Assembly (NCBI GenBank): GCA_020634565.1
Contig: JACKBN010000028.1
Span: 1 to 22,981, forward strand
Direction of reading: 5' to 3'
From: Ardenticatenaceae bacterium
Lineage (GTDB): Bacteria; Chloroflexota; Anaerolineae; Promineifilales; Promineifilaceae
DNA length: 22,981 bases
Positions 1 through 6,783 of the stretch are shown here, one piece after another. The position numbers were made by a program, and so were the translations under genes. A model generated the notes under the pieces. The model made no database searches. It saw nothing but the letters and a program-made list of their open reading frames with translations, and had not been told where the DNA came from. The number at the start of each line of letters is the position of its first letter. Within the stretch, counting starts at the first letter, position 1.

Positions 1-1196
1 CTGACTGGATCAAATTTATTTTAGCTACGACTGAGGAACACAAAGTTCCGATCACCATCAAGTCTCGCTGCCAGCAGTTTAACTTTCGCCTGTTCAACCA
101 GGAAGAAATTAGCGAACGGTTGCAGTGGTTGGCTGACAAAGAAGGGTTCACGATTGAGCCAGAAGCATTGCAGATGATCGCCCGCCAGGGCGCGGGCAGC
201 TTGCGTGATGCGGAAAGCTTGCTGGATCAGCTCGTCGTGAGCAAAGATGATGTCATCACCGCCGAGCGAACGCAAATGGTGCTAGGCACCGCGTCCAACG
301 ATGCGGTCGTTGAGCTGACCGATGCCTGGCTCAATCGGGATGGTGCTGGTGGCCTGGCACTTATTCACGAGGCGCTGGCTTCTGGTACAGATCCTCGCCA
401 ATTTTGCCGCCAGATGGTGGCTTATTTGCGTGAACTGCTGCTGCTGCAAGCGGCTGGTGACGCCTTGCCTTTAGAAGCGACGCCTGAACAGCGTCAGGAG
501 ATGCTGGCCCAAGCGCAGCGCGCTCCCCGTCAGGGGCTCATCGAGGCGATTAAGCGGTTTAACGAGGCGGCCTTGGTGGCGGCAGGCAGTTGGCAGCCGC
601 AGCTGCCGCTGGAGATGGCGTTCATCGAACTGCTGCCCGACAAACCGATGCCTGTGGTGGCGGTTACGGCCGTTCCCAATCCCACTCCTACCGCCGCTGC
701 TGAACCTGCCAAAACCAAGAAAAAGAAAGAGAAACCAGCAGCAGAAACCCAAACGAGCGCAGCCCCTGAAGAGGCTAAGCCCAAGGTGCAGTTGCCATCG
801 GACGAACCTGTTGAGGTAGTTGCCAAACCGGTCGCCAAAAAAGCGGAGAAAACGGCCGTAAAAGCCCTCACCGTGCGCGAAGTCCAGGCTATTTGGGCCG
901 ATTTGGTGACGCGCTCTGGTGATAGAGTCAAGAATTTGCCTGCTCTGCTCAACATGGGCAAACCGCTTGCCGCTGAGGGCCGCACCTTGGTCATCGGCTT
1001 CGACTACCCTCTGTTTAAGGATAAATTTGATAATCAGGCGGGGGCAATCTCGCTGGTAGCCGACATTTTGACTGAGCTGTTGGGGCAAGATACCAACGTT
1101 CGAGGTGTGGTTACCAGCGAGTACACCGTTCCCGTACAGCCAGATGATTTCCGCGCCCTGGCCGAAGAGCTGGGCGGCACCGTTTCAGAAGATTAA
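1..1196 (+). CDS. dnaX: DNA polymerase III subunit gamma/tau, 3' part
   Basis: This is the clamp-loader ATPase subunit that loads the sliding clamp during replication. The frame is open from the first complete codon at position 3, so the true start lies upstream and about 397 residues are visible. The fragment opens with the sensor/arginine-finger segment ILATTEEHKVP followed by SRCQ, typical of the DnaX AAA+ module. The lid and collar helical domains follow. Next is a Lys/Ala/Pro-rich linker at about 680-860, then a C-terminal tau-like domain ending at the TAA at 1194-1196. An internal TTG at 120 could be taken as a start, but the homology clearly continues upstream, so I treat the gene as cut by the window edge. 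The order dnaX-ybaB-recR is conserved in many bacteria. An A-rich G-AAA-AAG stretch at 719-725 is discussed as a possible frameshift site. Confidence 0.95.
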   Translation, partial: DWIKFILATTEEHKVPITIKSRCQQFNFRLFNQEEISERLQWLADKEGFTIEPEALQMIARQGAGSLRDAESLLDQLVVSKDDVITAERTQMVLGTASNDAVVELTDAWLNRDGAGGLALIHEALASGTDPRQFCRQMVAYLRELLLLQAAGDALPLEATPEQRQEMLAQAQRAPRQGLIEAIKRFNEAALVAAGSWQPQLPLEMAFIELLPDKPMPVVAVTAVPNPTPTAAAEPAKTKKKKEKPAAETQTSAAPEEAKPKVQLPSDEPVEVVAKPVAKKAEKTAVKALTVREVQAIWADLVTRSGDRVKNLPALLNMGKPLAAEGRTLVIGFDYPLFKDKFDNQAGAISLVADILTELLGQDTNVRGVVTSEYTVPVQPDDFRALAEELGGTVSED

Positions 1197-1210
1197 TTTA
1201 GTCAAAAGCT

Positions 1211-1258
1211 AAAAGTAAAAAGAGAAAGTGAGCCTATCACTGTTTGCTTTTTACTTTT
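1211..1258. repeat. AT-rich stem-loop between dnaX and ybaB
   Basis: AAAAGTAAAAAG at 1211-1222 is the exact reverse complement of CTTTTTACTTTT at 1247-1258. An inner AGTGA/TCACT pair brings the arms together. No clean T-tract follows, and the structure lies just upstream of the ybaB ribosome-binding site. It may be an attenuator, a weak terminator or an mRNA-stability element. The function is inferred only. Confidence 0.4.
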
Positions 1259-1280
1259 CACTCAAGTGAAGGAGCAAACC

Positions 1281-1664
1281 ATGTCAAAACGATCATTTCG
1301 TGGCCGGCCAAAACCGGCAAAAAACAAAATGCCTAGCGCTGGTGGCCTGATGAACCAGATGCAGCAAATGCAGGAGCAGATGGCCAATGCCCAATCTGCA
1401 TTGGAAAATGAAACGATTACCGTGACAGCCGGTGGCGGAGCCATCAGCATTGTCATTACCGGGCACCAGCGCATTCAATCCATTACCGTGAATCCGGATT
1501 TGCTGACGCCAGATGACGCCGAGATGCTGCAAGATATGCTTGTTGCTGGTGTCAATGCCGCTATTGAGCAGTCGCAGGCACTGGCGGCTGAGCGGATGGA
1601 AGGGATTACCGGTGGTTTGGGCGGTGGCCTGAACGACATGCTCGGCAGTCTGGGGTTAGGCTAA
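1281..1664 (+). CDS. ybaB: YbaB/EbfC family nucleoid-associated protein
   Basis: This is a small DNA-binding protein that forms a tweezer-like dimer and is found next to recR in many genomes. The ATG at 1281 is chosen because AAGGAG sits at 1269-1274, seven bases upstream. An in-frame GTG at 1266 would start before that site. The product is 127 residues. The N-terminus is basic (Lys/Arg-rich), followed by a Met/Gln-rich helix (MNQMQQMQEQM), then the family core with NETITVTAGGGAISIVITG and SITVNPDLL. A Gly-rich tail (GGLGGGLNDMLGSLGLG) ends the protein. The basic extension before the helix is somewhat longer than in E. coli YbaB. Its stop codon directly abuts the recR ATG (TAAATG), so the two genes are almost certainly co-translated. 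Confidence 0.93.
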   Translation: MSKRSFRGRPKPAKNKMPSAGGLMNQMQQMQEQMANAQSALENETITVTAGGGAISIVITGHQRIQSITVNPDLLTPDDAEMLQDMLVAGVNAAIEQSQALAAERMEGITGGLGGGLNDMLGSLGLG

Positions 1665-2267
1665 ATGGCTTCGGCCTTACCGCAGCCGGTACAGCGGCTC
1701 ATCAACGAGTTTTCTCGCCTGCCGGGCATTGGTCCCAAGTCGGCGGCGCGGCTTACCTTTTACCTGCTGCGTATGGCAGATGAGCAGGCGCTGGACCTGG
1801 CGCATGCGCTCGCAGAAATGAAGGAGCGCACCATTTTTTGCAGCCGCTGCTTCCACATCACGGAAGAAGATCCCTGTCTTCTTTGTACGGATGCCGCTCG
1901 GGATGATCGCATCTTGTGCGTGGTTGAGGAGCCATTGGATGTGTTGGCGATTGAACGGTCGCAGGCTTATAACGGCCGTTACCACGTCCTCCACGGTGCC
2001 ATTTCCCCGGTTGAAGGCGTTGGCCCGGAAGATTTGAAGATTGGTGAACTGGTGGCTCGCGTGCAGCAAAGCGACTTCCAGGAAATCATTCTGGCAACCA
2101 ATCCTACCCTGGAAGGTGAATCAACTGCGCTTTACCTGCAACGTCGTCTGGCGGAGAGTGGTGTGCGGCTTACTCGTTTGGCGCGTGGTCTGCCTGTGGG
2201 CGGCGATCTGGAATACACGGACGAAATTACGCTGGGTCGCGCGCTGGAAGGGCGGCAAGAGCTGTAA
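1665..2267 (+). CDS. recR: Recombination mediator RecR
   Basis: RecR works with RecO (encoded at 12132-12917 here) to load RecA on gapped DNA. The protein is 200 residues, the usual family length. An N-terminal helix-hairpin-helix (LPGIGPKSAARL, residues 19-30) is followed by a four-cysteine zinc finger with C59, C62, C71 and C74. A Toprim domain begins at ILCVVEEPLDVLAIE, about residue 83. The C-terminal Walker-like segment reads TRLARGLPVGGDLEYTDEIT. The ATG at 1665 follows the ybaB stop with no gap, so its ribosome-binding site must lie inside ybaB, or ribosomes re-initiate. Nothing is missing. Confidence 0.97.
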   Translation: MASALPQPVQRLINEFSRLPGIGPKSAARLTFYLLRMADEQALDLAHALAEMKERTIFCSRCFHITEEDPCLLCTDAARDDRILCVVEEPLDVLAIERSQAYNGRYHVLHGAISPVEGVGPEDLKIGELVARVQQSDFQEIILATNPTLEGESTALYLQRRLAESGVRLTRLARGLPVGGDLEYTDEITLGRALEGRQEL

Positions 2268-2286
2268 GAAGCATAACTTTTCTTGC

Positions 2287-2315
2287 TTGCCATCACCTTG
2301 CCGATGTGCTAACAT
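2287..2315 (+). promoter_or_regulatory. Sigma-70 type promoter of tRNA-Gln
   Basis: A -35 box TTGCCA (2287-2292, five of six to consensus) is separated by 17 bases from a -10 box TAACAT (2310-2315, four of six). The -10 box is preceded by an extended TGC. The predicted start at about 2322 falls five bases before the mature tRNA 5' end, which supports the assignment. Confidence 0.6.
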
Positions 2316-2326
2316 TCGCCCGTCTT

Positions 2327-2398
2327 TGCGGTGTCGCCAAGTGGTAAGGCAGCGGACTTTGAATCCGCCATTCCCTGGTTCGAATCCAGGCACCGCAG
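2327..2398 (+). tRNA. tRNA-Gln (anticodon TTG)
   Basis: The full cloverleaf can be drawn. The seven-base acceptor stem pairs TGCGGTG with CACCGCA. The D arm is GCCAAGTGGTAAGGC. The anticodon stem GCGGA/TCCGC encloses CTTTGAA with anticodon TTG. The T arm is CCTGG-TTCGAAT-CCAGG, followed by a G discriminator. No CCA is encoded. The gene lies between recR and a GlmU-like gene, with its own promoter upstream and a terminator six bases downstream, so it is a single-gene transcription unit. Confidence 0.97.
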
Positions 2399-2403
2399 CA
2401 GAT

Positions 2404-2437
2404 AAAAGGACTGGGTTTTGCACTCAGTCCTTTTTTT
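2404..2437 (+). terminator. Rho-independent terminator after tRNA-Gln
   Basis: A ten-base stem AAAAGGACTG (2404-2413) pairs with CAGTCCTTTT (2425-2434) and runs into a T-tract to 2437. The loop is 11 bases. The element directly follows the tRNA. Confidence 0.85.
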
Positions 2438-2474
2438 ATCTCTGAATGGCCTGTAATTGAGTAATTATAAAAAT

Positions 2475-3497
2475 ATGAGTTTAGCAATTGTGATTTTGGC
2501 AGCTGGGCAGGGCAGCCGGATGCTATCTAAAAAGCAGAAGATTTTGCACGCCGTAGGTGGCAAGCCGATGGTGCAGCATTTGTTTGATACGGCCGTTTCT
2601 CTCACCCTCATTCCGCCTGTTCTCATTATTGGCAAAGGGGGCGACGGCGTGAAGCAGCTGTTTGGCAGCCGGGCGCAGTATGCCCTGCAGGAGGAGCAGT
2701 TGGGCACGGGGCATGCTACGCAAATGGCCAAACCATTGTTGGCTGGCCAGGCTGAGCAGGTAATTGTGACCTATGCCGATATGCCACTGCTGCAAGCGCA
2801 CACCCTGCAAAAACTGGCTGATTTGCAAACGGAGACGGGGGCTGCGGTGGCTATGCTCAGCGTGATGGGCAGCCCAGAATCGACTTTTGGGCGCGTAGTG
2901 CGGGATGAAAACGGCCGTGTCGCCGAAATCCTTGAAGTCGCCCAGGCCAAACGACGGCCGAATGCCACCGAACTGCTGGCGATTCGTGAGCAAAATGCGG
3001 GCGTTTATTGCTTTGCCGCTGACTGGCTGTGGAACAATATTGACAAGCTGCCGCTGCGACAGGCGCGCAGCGGGCCAGAGTATTATCTCACAGACATGAT
3101 CGAGCTGGCCGTGCAGCAAAATCGCGGCGTCGAAGCCACCGCTACCGAGGATGCGGACGAATGCCTGGGCGCTGGTACGCGTCCTGAGATGGTGGTAGTG
3201 GAAAAAGCGTTCCGTCGTCGGGCCAACAATCGCTGGCTGGCGCAGGGCGTGACGATTGTGGACTCGGACAGCACTTACATTGACCCGGACGTAACAATTG
3301 GGCAGGATACGATTATTTGGCCGAATAGTTATTTGCAGGGGCAAACGGCCGTTGGCGAAGACTGCATCATCGGGCCAAATGCGATTTTGCGCAATACGGC
3401 CGTTGGCAATGGCTGTCACATCGAGCAAGCCGTGGTAGAAGGGGTGATTTTGGCGCCGGGAACGGCCGTTGAGCCGTTTACAGTCATCAAAAATTGA
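2475..3497 (+). CDS. GlmU-like sugar nucleotidyltransferase with shortened left-handed beta-helix
   Basis: The N-terminal ~230 residues match the uridylyltransferase half of GlmU, which makes UDP-GlcNAc from GlcNAc-1-P and UTP. Visible motifs are LAAGQGSRM (residues 9-16 carry the G-x-G-x-R-M signature), GTGHATQM, YADMPLL with the metal-binding Asp, NAGVYCF and EYYLTDMIELA. The tail has only about four hexapeptide-repeat coils (TIWPNSYLQG, IGPNAILRN, IEQAVVEGV) and ends at VIKN. The product is about 340 residues against about 456 for full GlmU, so the acetyltransferase active region is absent. The ATG at 2475 is preferred over an in-frame TTG at 2457; neither has a good Shine-Dalgarno sequence. 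It precedes cdd by 33 bases and probably shares its transcript. It may be a monofunctional pyrophosphorylase or act on another sugar-1-phosphate. Confidence 0.88.
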   Translation: MSLAIVILAAGQGSRMLSKKQKILHAVGGKPMVQHLFDTAVSLTLIPPVLIIGKGGDGVKQLFGSRAQYALQEEQLGTGHATQMAKPLLAGQAEQVIVTYADMPLLQAHTLQKLADLQTETGAAVAMLSVMGSPESTFGRVVRDENGRVAEILEVAQAKRRPNATELLAIREQNAGVYCFAADWLWNNIDKLPLRQARSGPEYYLTDMIELAVQQNRGVEATATEDADECLGAGTRPEMVVVEKAFRRRANNRWLAQGVTIVDSDSTYIDPDVTIGQDTIIWPNSYLQGQTAVGEDCIIGPNAILRNTAVGNGCHIEQAVVEGVILAPGTAVEPFTVIKN

Positions 3498-3499
3498 GA

Positions 3500-3514
3500 A
3501 TTGTGAATCACAAT
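3500..3514. promoter_or_regulatory. 15-bp palindrome between the GlmU-like gene and cdd
   Basis: ATTGTGAATCACAAT is a perfect seven-base inverted repeat around a single central base. It sits two bases after the stop codon and just ahead of the cdd ribosome-binding site (AGGAG at 3520-3524). It could be an operator or a small RNA hairpin. The assignment is tentative. Confidence 0.3.
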
Positions 3515-3530
3515 GTTTTAGGAGTACACG

Positions 3531-3932
3531 ATGGTTAGTGAAGAACAACGGGCCGACCTGATTGAGGCGGCGCTGGCAATACGTGAACAGGCATACGCGC
3601 CTTACTCAAATTACCAAGTCGGCGCGGCGCTGTTGATGGAAGATGGCGCGATTGTCACTGGGGTCAACGTTGAAAATTCATCCTACGGTCTGACAATTTG
3701 TGCGGAGCGAACGGCCGTTGGCAAAGCTATCGCCGCTGGGTACCGCAAAATTCTAGCGGTGGCTGTGGCTACGGATAATGCCGGGTCGCCTTGCGGCGCT
3801 TGCCGCCAGGTGCTCACCGAGTTTGCTGGGGATGTACCGGTTTACCTGGTAGATGGATCTGGAAACGGCCGTGACACAACGCTTTATACGTTACTTCCCG
3901 ATCATTTTGGCCCCGAACATCTTAATACTTGA
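3531..3932 (+). CDS. cdd: Cytidine deaminase
   Basis: This enzyme hydrolytically deaminates cytidine and deoxycytidine to uridine and deoxyuridine in pyrimidine salvage. The 133-residue protein is the size of the homotetrameric small CDA class. The zinc site is complete: C57-A-E59 supplies one ligand and the catalytic glutamate, and P-C88-G-A-C91-R-Q supplies the other two cysteines. The substrate-binding segment NVENSSYG precedes it. AGGAG at 3520-3524 lies seven bases before the ATG. It follows the GlmU-like gene closely, and both use uridine nucleotides, which makes co-transcription plausible. No terminator is evident directly after it. Confidence 0.96.
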   Translation: MVSEEQRADLIEAALAIREQAYAPYSNYQVGAALLMEDGAIVTGVNVENSSYGLTICAERTAVGKAIAAGYRKILAVAVATDNAGSPCGACRQVLTEFAGDVPVYLVDGSGNGRDTTLYTLLPDHFGPEHLNT

Positions 3933-4042
3933 CAAGGAGTGATGTAAATAACGCGATGTAAGTATTGCGAATTGGCTGATTGTTAAGTACACTAATAACA
4001 GACTCAGACAAGGAGGTAGCTGACCTTGTTCCACTAATAACA
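3931..4042 (+). repeat. Paired short direct repeats in the leader before the AOR gene
   Basis: GACAAGGAG occurs at 3931-3939 and 4007-4015, and CACTAATAACA at 3990-4000 and 4032-4042. The first repeat resembles a ribosome-binding site, but each copy is followed only by immediate stop codons. This is the bulk of the 252-bp gap between cdd and AOR. An imperfect hairpin lies at 4058-4087. It may be a regulatory leader or decayed sequence; I recognise no known riboswitch. Confidence 0.35.
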
Positions 4043-4074
4043 ACCCACACCGTAGCCGTTTTCTTGCTCTCCCA

Positions 4075-4188
4075 GTGCAAGCAAAACCCGTTTTTGTCGC
4101 CAGACAACCTCATGATTTAGCAGATCTTACTCAATATGTCTATTGGCTCAAGGCCGTAGATGCCCATCACAATGGAGAAGAGATATGA
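4075..4188 (+). CDS. Possible small ORF overlapping the AOR start
   Basis: This frame is open from 4024 to a TGA at 4186-4188 that overlaps the AOR start codon as ATGA. The only usual start is a GTG at 4075, giving 37 residues, and it has no Shine-Dalgarno sequence. The sequence has a coding look: HDLADLTQYVYWLKAVDAHH, with aromatic and charged residues in a helical pattern. It could be a short translationally coupled leader protein, or the 3' remnant of a larger gene whose start has been lost. I do not recognise the family. Chance is not excluded, because ATGA overlaps arise easily. Confidence 0.3.
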   Translation: MQAKPVFVARQPHDLADLTQYVYWLKAVDAHHNGEEI

Positions 4189-6020
4189 ATCTTAAAGGAT
4201 ATGCAAACCGCGTTGCCCATATCGATATGACTAATAATAAAATTAGCCTTGAACCGATACCGGAAGAGTGGGCACGCAAGTATATTGGAGCGCGTGGCTT
4301 AGGCGTGCGCTACATGTTGGAAGCTGGAGCCACTGTTGATCCGCTTTCGCCCGATAACTGGCTCTGCTTCATGAATGGGCCTCTCACCGGAACGGCCGCA
4401 AATATGAGCGGCCGTATGGCGGTTGTGACCAAATCTCCACTGACGGGCACCGTTACCGATAGTCATCATGGGGGATGGTCCGCGGCACGGCTGCGTTGGG
4501 CTGGTTACGATGGCCTGATTTTTAAGGGAAAATCTGAGAAGCCTGCCTATCTCTACATTGACGAAGAGAGCGATACGATTGAACTTCGCGACGCTTCTGA
4601 TCTTTGGGGCAAAGGCGTGCATGAGACAATCAACATTCTGCAAGAGCAATATGGCAAGAAAGATTTGACCGTCATTGCTATTGGCCCTGCTGGCGAGAAT
4701 TTGGTGAAATATGCTTGCTGGGTGAATGAAGATGATCGTGCTAGCGGTCGTGGTGGTACGGGTTGTGTCGGCGGCAGCAAAAATTTGAAGGCTGTGGTGA
4801 TTAAAGCCAAGAAGAAGATGCCCAAACCAGCTAGCAAAGATGATTGGAAAAAAGCTCATTCCCGTGCCTTGTCCACCATTATGGATGAAGCCAATATTAC
4901 CAGCCCGCGTAAGGGTGGTTTGTCGGTATATGGCACGAATGTTTTGATGAACATTACCAGCACAATGGGCGCTTTGCCGGCTTTAAACGGCCGTGTGACA
5001 TCCTTTGGCGAACGCGCTGAATTGCTTAGCGGTGAGTACGTAAACGACCACATTTTGGTAAACGACCCCACCTGCCACGCTTGCCCCGTCGCTTGCAAGA
5101 AAGAAGTTGAGATTACCGAAGGCGAATATGCCGGCCTGCGCATGGAAAGTGTGGAATATGAACCTGCCTGGGCGTTAGGCGCGAACTGCGGCAACGACAA
5201 TATCGCTTCTGTGGCCAAAATGATCGACCAGGCCAATGATTATGGTATGGATGCCATCGAAATTGGCGATGTGTTGGCCACTTACATTGAAGCCTCAACC
5301 AAGGGATTTACCAACGGTGATGGTGGCTTGGCCGAAGGTGATTACAGAGCCATGGTCGCGGCCATCGAAAAAGTAGCGTATCGCCAGGGTATTGGTGATG
5401 TTTTGGCCGACGGCGTGAATGCTGTGGCTAACCATTTTGGCCATCCTGAAATTGCGATGGCGGTTAAGGGGCAAGGTATTCCTGCTTACGACCCGCGCGG
5501 CTTGAAGGGCATGGGCATTGCCTACGCGACCAGCAACCGCGGTGCTTGCCATCTGCGTGCTTACACGCCAGCGGCTGAATTGAACATCATGCCGTTCCAA
5601 TCGTTGAGCGTGGACCCGCTGGAATGGAAAGGCAAGGGCGAACTGGTCAAAATCTTCCAGGACATACATGCCTTCTCTGACAGTTTGGACCTGTGTAAAT
5701 TCAGCGCCTTTGCTCAGGGTGCGGATGAATACGCTCAGCAGTACGCAGCTTTTGTGGGCGTAGATGAGTTTACGGCAGATGATGTGCTGTTGACCGGTGA
5801 ACGCATTTACAATCTGGAGCGCCATTACAACAATCTGGCTGGTCATGGTGAAGGCAGTGACTACTTGCCCAAGCGGTTTACCGAAGAACCGTCAACCATG
5901 CCAGGCTCTGAAGGACATGTCTGCGAATTGGACCTGATGCTTGAAGAGTACTACACGGCTCGTGGTTGGGAGAATGGTGTTGTGCCAGATGGCAAGCTGA
6001 AAGAGTTGGAAGTTATCTAA
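4185..6020 (+). CDS. aor: Aldehyde ferredoxin oxidoreductase family protein (tungsten bis-pterin enzyme)
   Basis: AOR-family enzymes oxidise aldehydes to carboxylic acids, passing electrons to ferredoxin, with a tungsten (rarely molybdenum) bis-pyranopterin and one [4Fe-4S] cluster. The 611-residue length is typical. The N-terminal domain shows KYIGARGLGVRYM and NGPLTGT, followed by SGRMAVVTKSPLTGTVTDSH. SGRGGTGCVGGSKNLKAVV is a family hallmark. The cluster cysteines are C297-x2-C300-x3-C304 with a distant C504 in DSLDLCKFS. YDPRGLKGMGIAYATSNRGACH is the pterin-binding region. ATG 4185 is preferred to an upstream TTG at 4143 because GGAG lies at 4174-4177 and homology starts at MNLKGY. A strong terminator follows at 6050. 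The convergent moaD operon and the globin-MoaD gene beyond it probably serve its cofactor. The true substrate cannot be read from sequence. Confidence 0.95.
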   Translation: MNLKGYANRVAHIDMTNNKISLEPIPEEWARKYIGARGLGVRYMLEAGATVDPLSPDNWLCFMNGPLTGTAANMSGRMAVVTKSPLTGTVTDSHHGGWSAARLRWAGYDGLIFKGKSEKPAYLYIDEESDTIELRDASDLWGKGVHETINILQEQYGKKDLTVIAIGPAGENLVKYACWVNEDDRASGRGGTGCVGGSKNLKAVVIKAKKKMPKPASKDDWKKAHSRALSTIMDEANITSPRKGGLSVYGTNVLMNITSTMGALPALNGRVTSFGERAELLSGEYVNDHILVNDPTCHACPVACKKEVEITEGEYAGLRMESVEYEPAWALGANCGNDNIASVAKMIDQANDYGMDAIEIGDVLATYIEASTKGFTNGDGGLAEGDYRAMVAAIEKVAYRQGIGDVLADGVNAVANHFGHPEIAMAVKGQGIPAYDPRGLKGMGIAYATSNRGACHLRAYTPAAELNIMPFQSLSVDPLEWKGKGELVKIFQDIHAFSDSLDLCKFSAFAQGADEYAQQYAAFVGVDEFTADDVLLTGERIYNLERHYNNLAGHGEGSDYLPKRFTEEPSTMPGSEGHVCELDLMLEEYYTARGWENGVVPDGKLKELEVI

Positions 6021-6049
6021 GCACGATTGGTTTTAGATTTTAGTAATTA

Positions 6050-6086
6050 AAAAGGTGTGCCTCAACTGATGGGGCACACCTTTTTT
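6050..6086. terminator. Bidirectional terminator between AOR and the convergent moaD operon
   Basis: A twelve-base stem AAAAGGTGTGCC (6050-6061) pairs with GGCACACCTTTT (6073-6084). It ends in a T-tract on the plus strand, and the A-run at the other side serves the minus strand. It separates two convergent transcription units. Confidence 0.85.
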
Positions 6087-6114
6087 CATTGATTGATTAT
6101 TGATTATTTTGTGA

Positions 6115-6372
6115 TTAGGCGCCAGCGCGCATGGTTTTCTTTTCCAAACCGGGTTGTAGCGCGGCAATGGCTGCATCTTCGCCTTCTATTTCCATCATCA
6201 CCTGCCCCACGCGGAGGGAGCCGATGGCAAATGGCTCCATTTTTGCCAGCGTAATGCGCCACCCTTCGCCAACGACTTCTGTTTCGCTAACGGCCGTTCC
6301 GCCCAATTCTTCTAAATATTCGCGCAGCAGCCATAAAGGGATGCCGCGAATTTGTCGGGATTCTTGATACAT
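6115..6372 (-). CDS. Small conserved protein encoded with MoaD (possible DUF1952-like)
   Basis: This is an 85-residue acidic protein with no signal peptide or membrane segment. Features include RGIPLWLLREYLEELGG near the N-terminus, a beta-rich middle (GWRITLAKMEPFAIGSLRVGQVMMEIEG) and a basic tail. It starts three bases after the moaD stop, and its ribosome-binding site GGAGG lies inside the end of moaD, so the two are co-transcribed and probably coupled. The pattern reminds me of the DUF1952 family described from Thermus, but I cannot confirm this. Tight pairing with a MoaD next to a tungsten enzyme suggests a role in cofactor sulfur transfer or assembly. The coding call is firm; the function is inference. 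Confidence 0.82.
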   Translation of the reverse strand: MYQESRQIRGIPLWLLREYLEELGGTAVSETEVVGEGWRITLAKMEPFAIGSLRVGQVMMEIEGEDAAIAALQPGLEKKTMRAGA

Positions 6373-6375
6373 AAA

Positions 6376-6654
6376 TCAGCCTCCACCCACAGCGGGGAAA
6401 ATGTTGAGCGTATCTTTGGGCTGGATGATGGTGTCCATGCCATTTTCGAGGAAGGGTGCATCACGGCCGTTTACAAACACATGGACGTGCCGGTAAAGAT
6501 TGCCCTGTTCATCCAACAGCTCTTTACGCATCGGTGGATATTGGGTGACGACCATGTCCACAAAATCTTGCACGGTGGTATTCTCAGGCAAATCAATTTC
6601 AACTGTTTTTTGGCCGACAATCTGGCGCAGCGTCGCGAAGAAGTTTACTTTCAT
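6376..6654 (-). CDS. moaD: MoaD-family sulfur carrier protein
   Basis: MoaD is the ubiquitin-fold small subunit of molybdopterin synthase. Its C-terminal glycine is adenylated and thiocarboxylated to deliver sulfur to the pterin dithiolene. The 92-residue protein begins MKVNFFATLRQIVG, the typical first beta strand, and continues through NTTVQDFVDMVVTQYP. It ends in HVFVNGRDAPF, DTLNIFPAVGGG, so the required terminal Gly-Gly is present with one extra Gly. A minus-strand AGGAG lies about 16 bases before the ATG, which is rather far. It heads a two-gene operon convergent with the AOR gene and divergent from the globin-MoaD gene. No MoaE or MoeB partner is in the window. Confidence 0.93.
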   Translation of the reverse strand: MKVNFFATLRQIVGQKTVEIDLPENTTVQDFVDMVVTQYPPMRKELLDEQGNLYRHVHVFVNGRDAPFLENGMDTIIQPKDTLNIFPAVGGG

Positions 6655-6783
6655 AAGGTTGTTTACTCTCCTGGGTCAGGTTGCTACTTGAATCTTACCA
6701 CAAAATCAGCCTTTTACTGTTTTCATGCTAAGATACAGATCGATTCCTAATTTTGTTGATTCACCTATAGAGGATTGTCTGAA
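6655..6783. promoter_or_regulatory. Shared divergent promoter region of moaD and the globin-MoaD gene
   Basis: This is a 129-bp gap between two divergent start codons. TAAGAT at 6729-6734 is a possible plus-strand -10 box with no good -35. GAGG at 6770-6773 serves the plus-strand ATG at 6784. The arrangement suggests coordinated control of both MoaD-type genes, but no operator repeat is clear. Confidence 0.3.

Noticed and set aside
120..1196. TTG at 120 as the start of a separate gene
   Set aside because: The same frame is open to the window edge and encodes the conserved DnaX segment before it.
2523..3548. Long antisense open frame opposite the GlmU-like gene (341 codons)
   Set aside because: It is a shadow of a gene with strong motifs on the plus strand. 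Its translation is rich in His/Arg/Gln with no recognisable domain.
3933..4184. Molybdenum/tungsten cofactor riboswitch before AOR
   Set aside because: The position is suggestive, but I could not draw the known conserved core. Only short direct repeats and a weak hairpin are visible.
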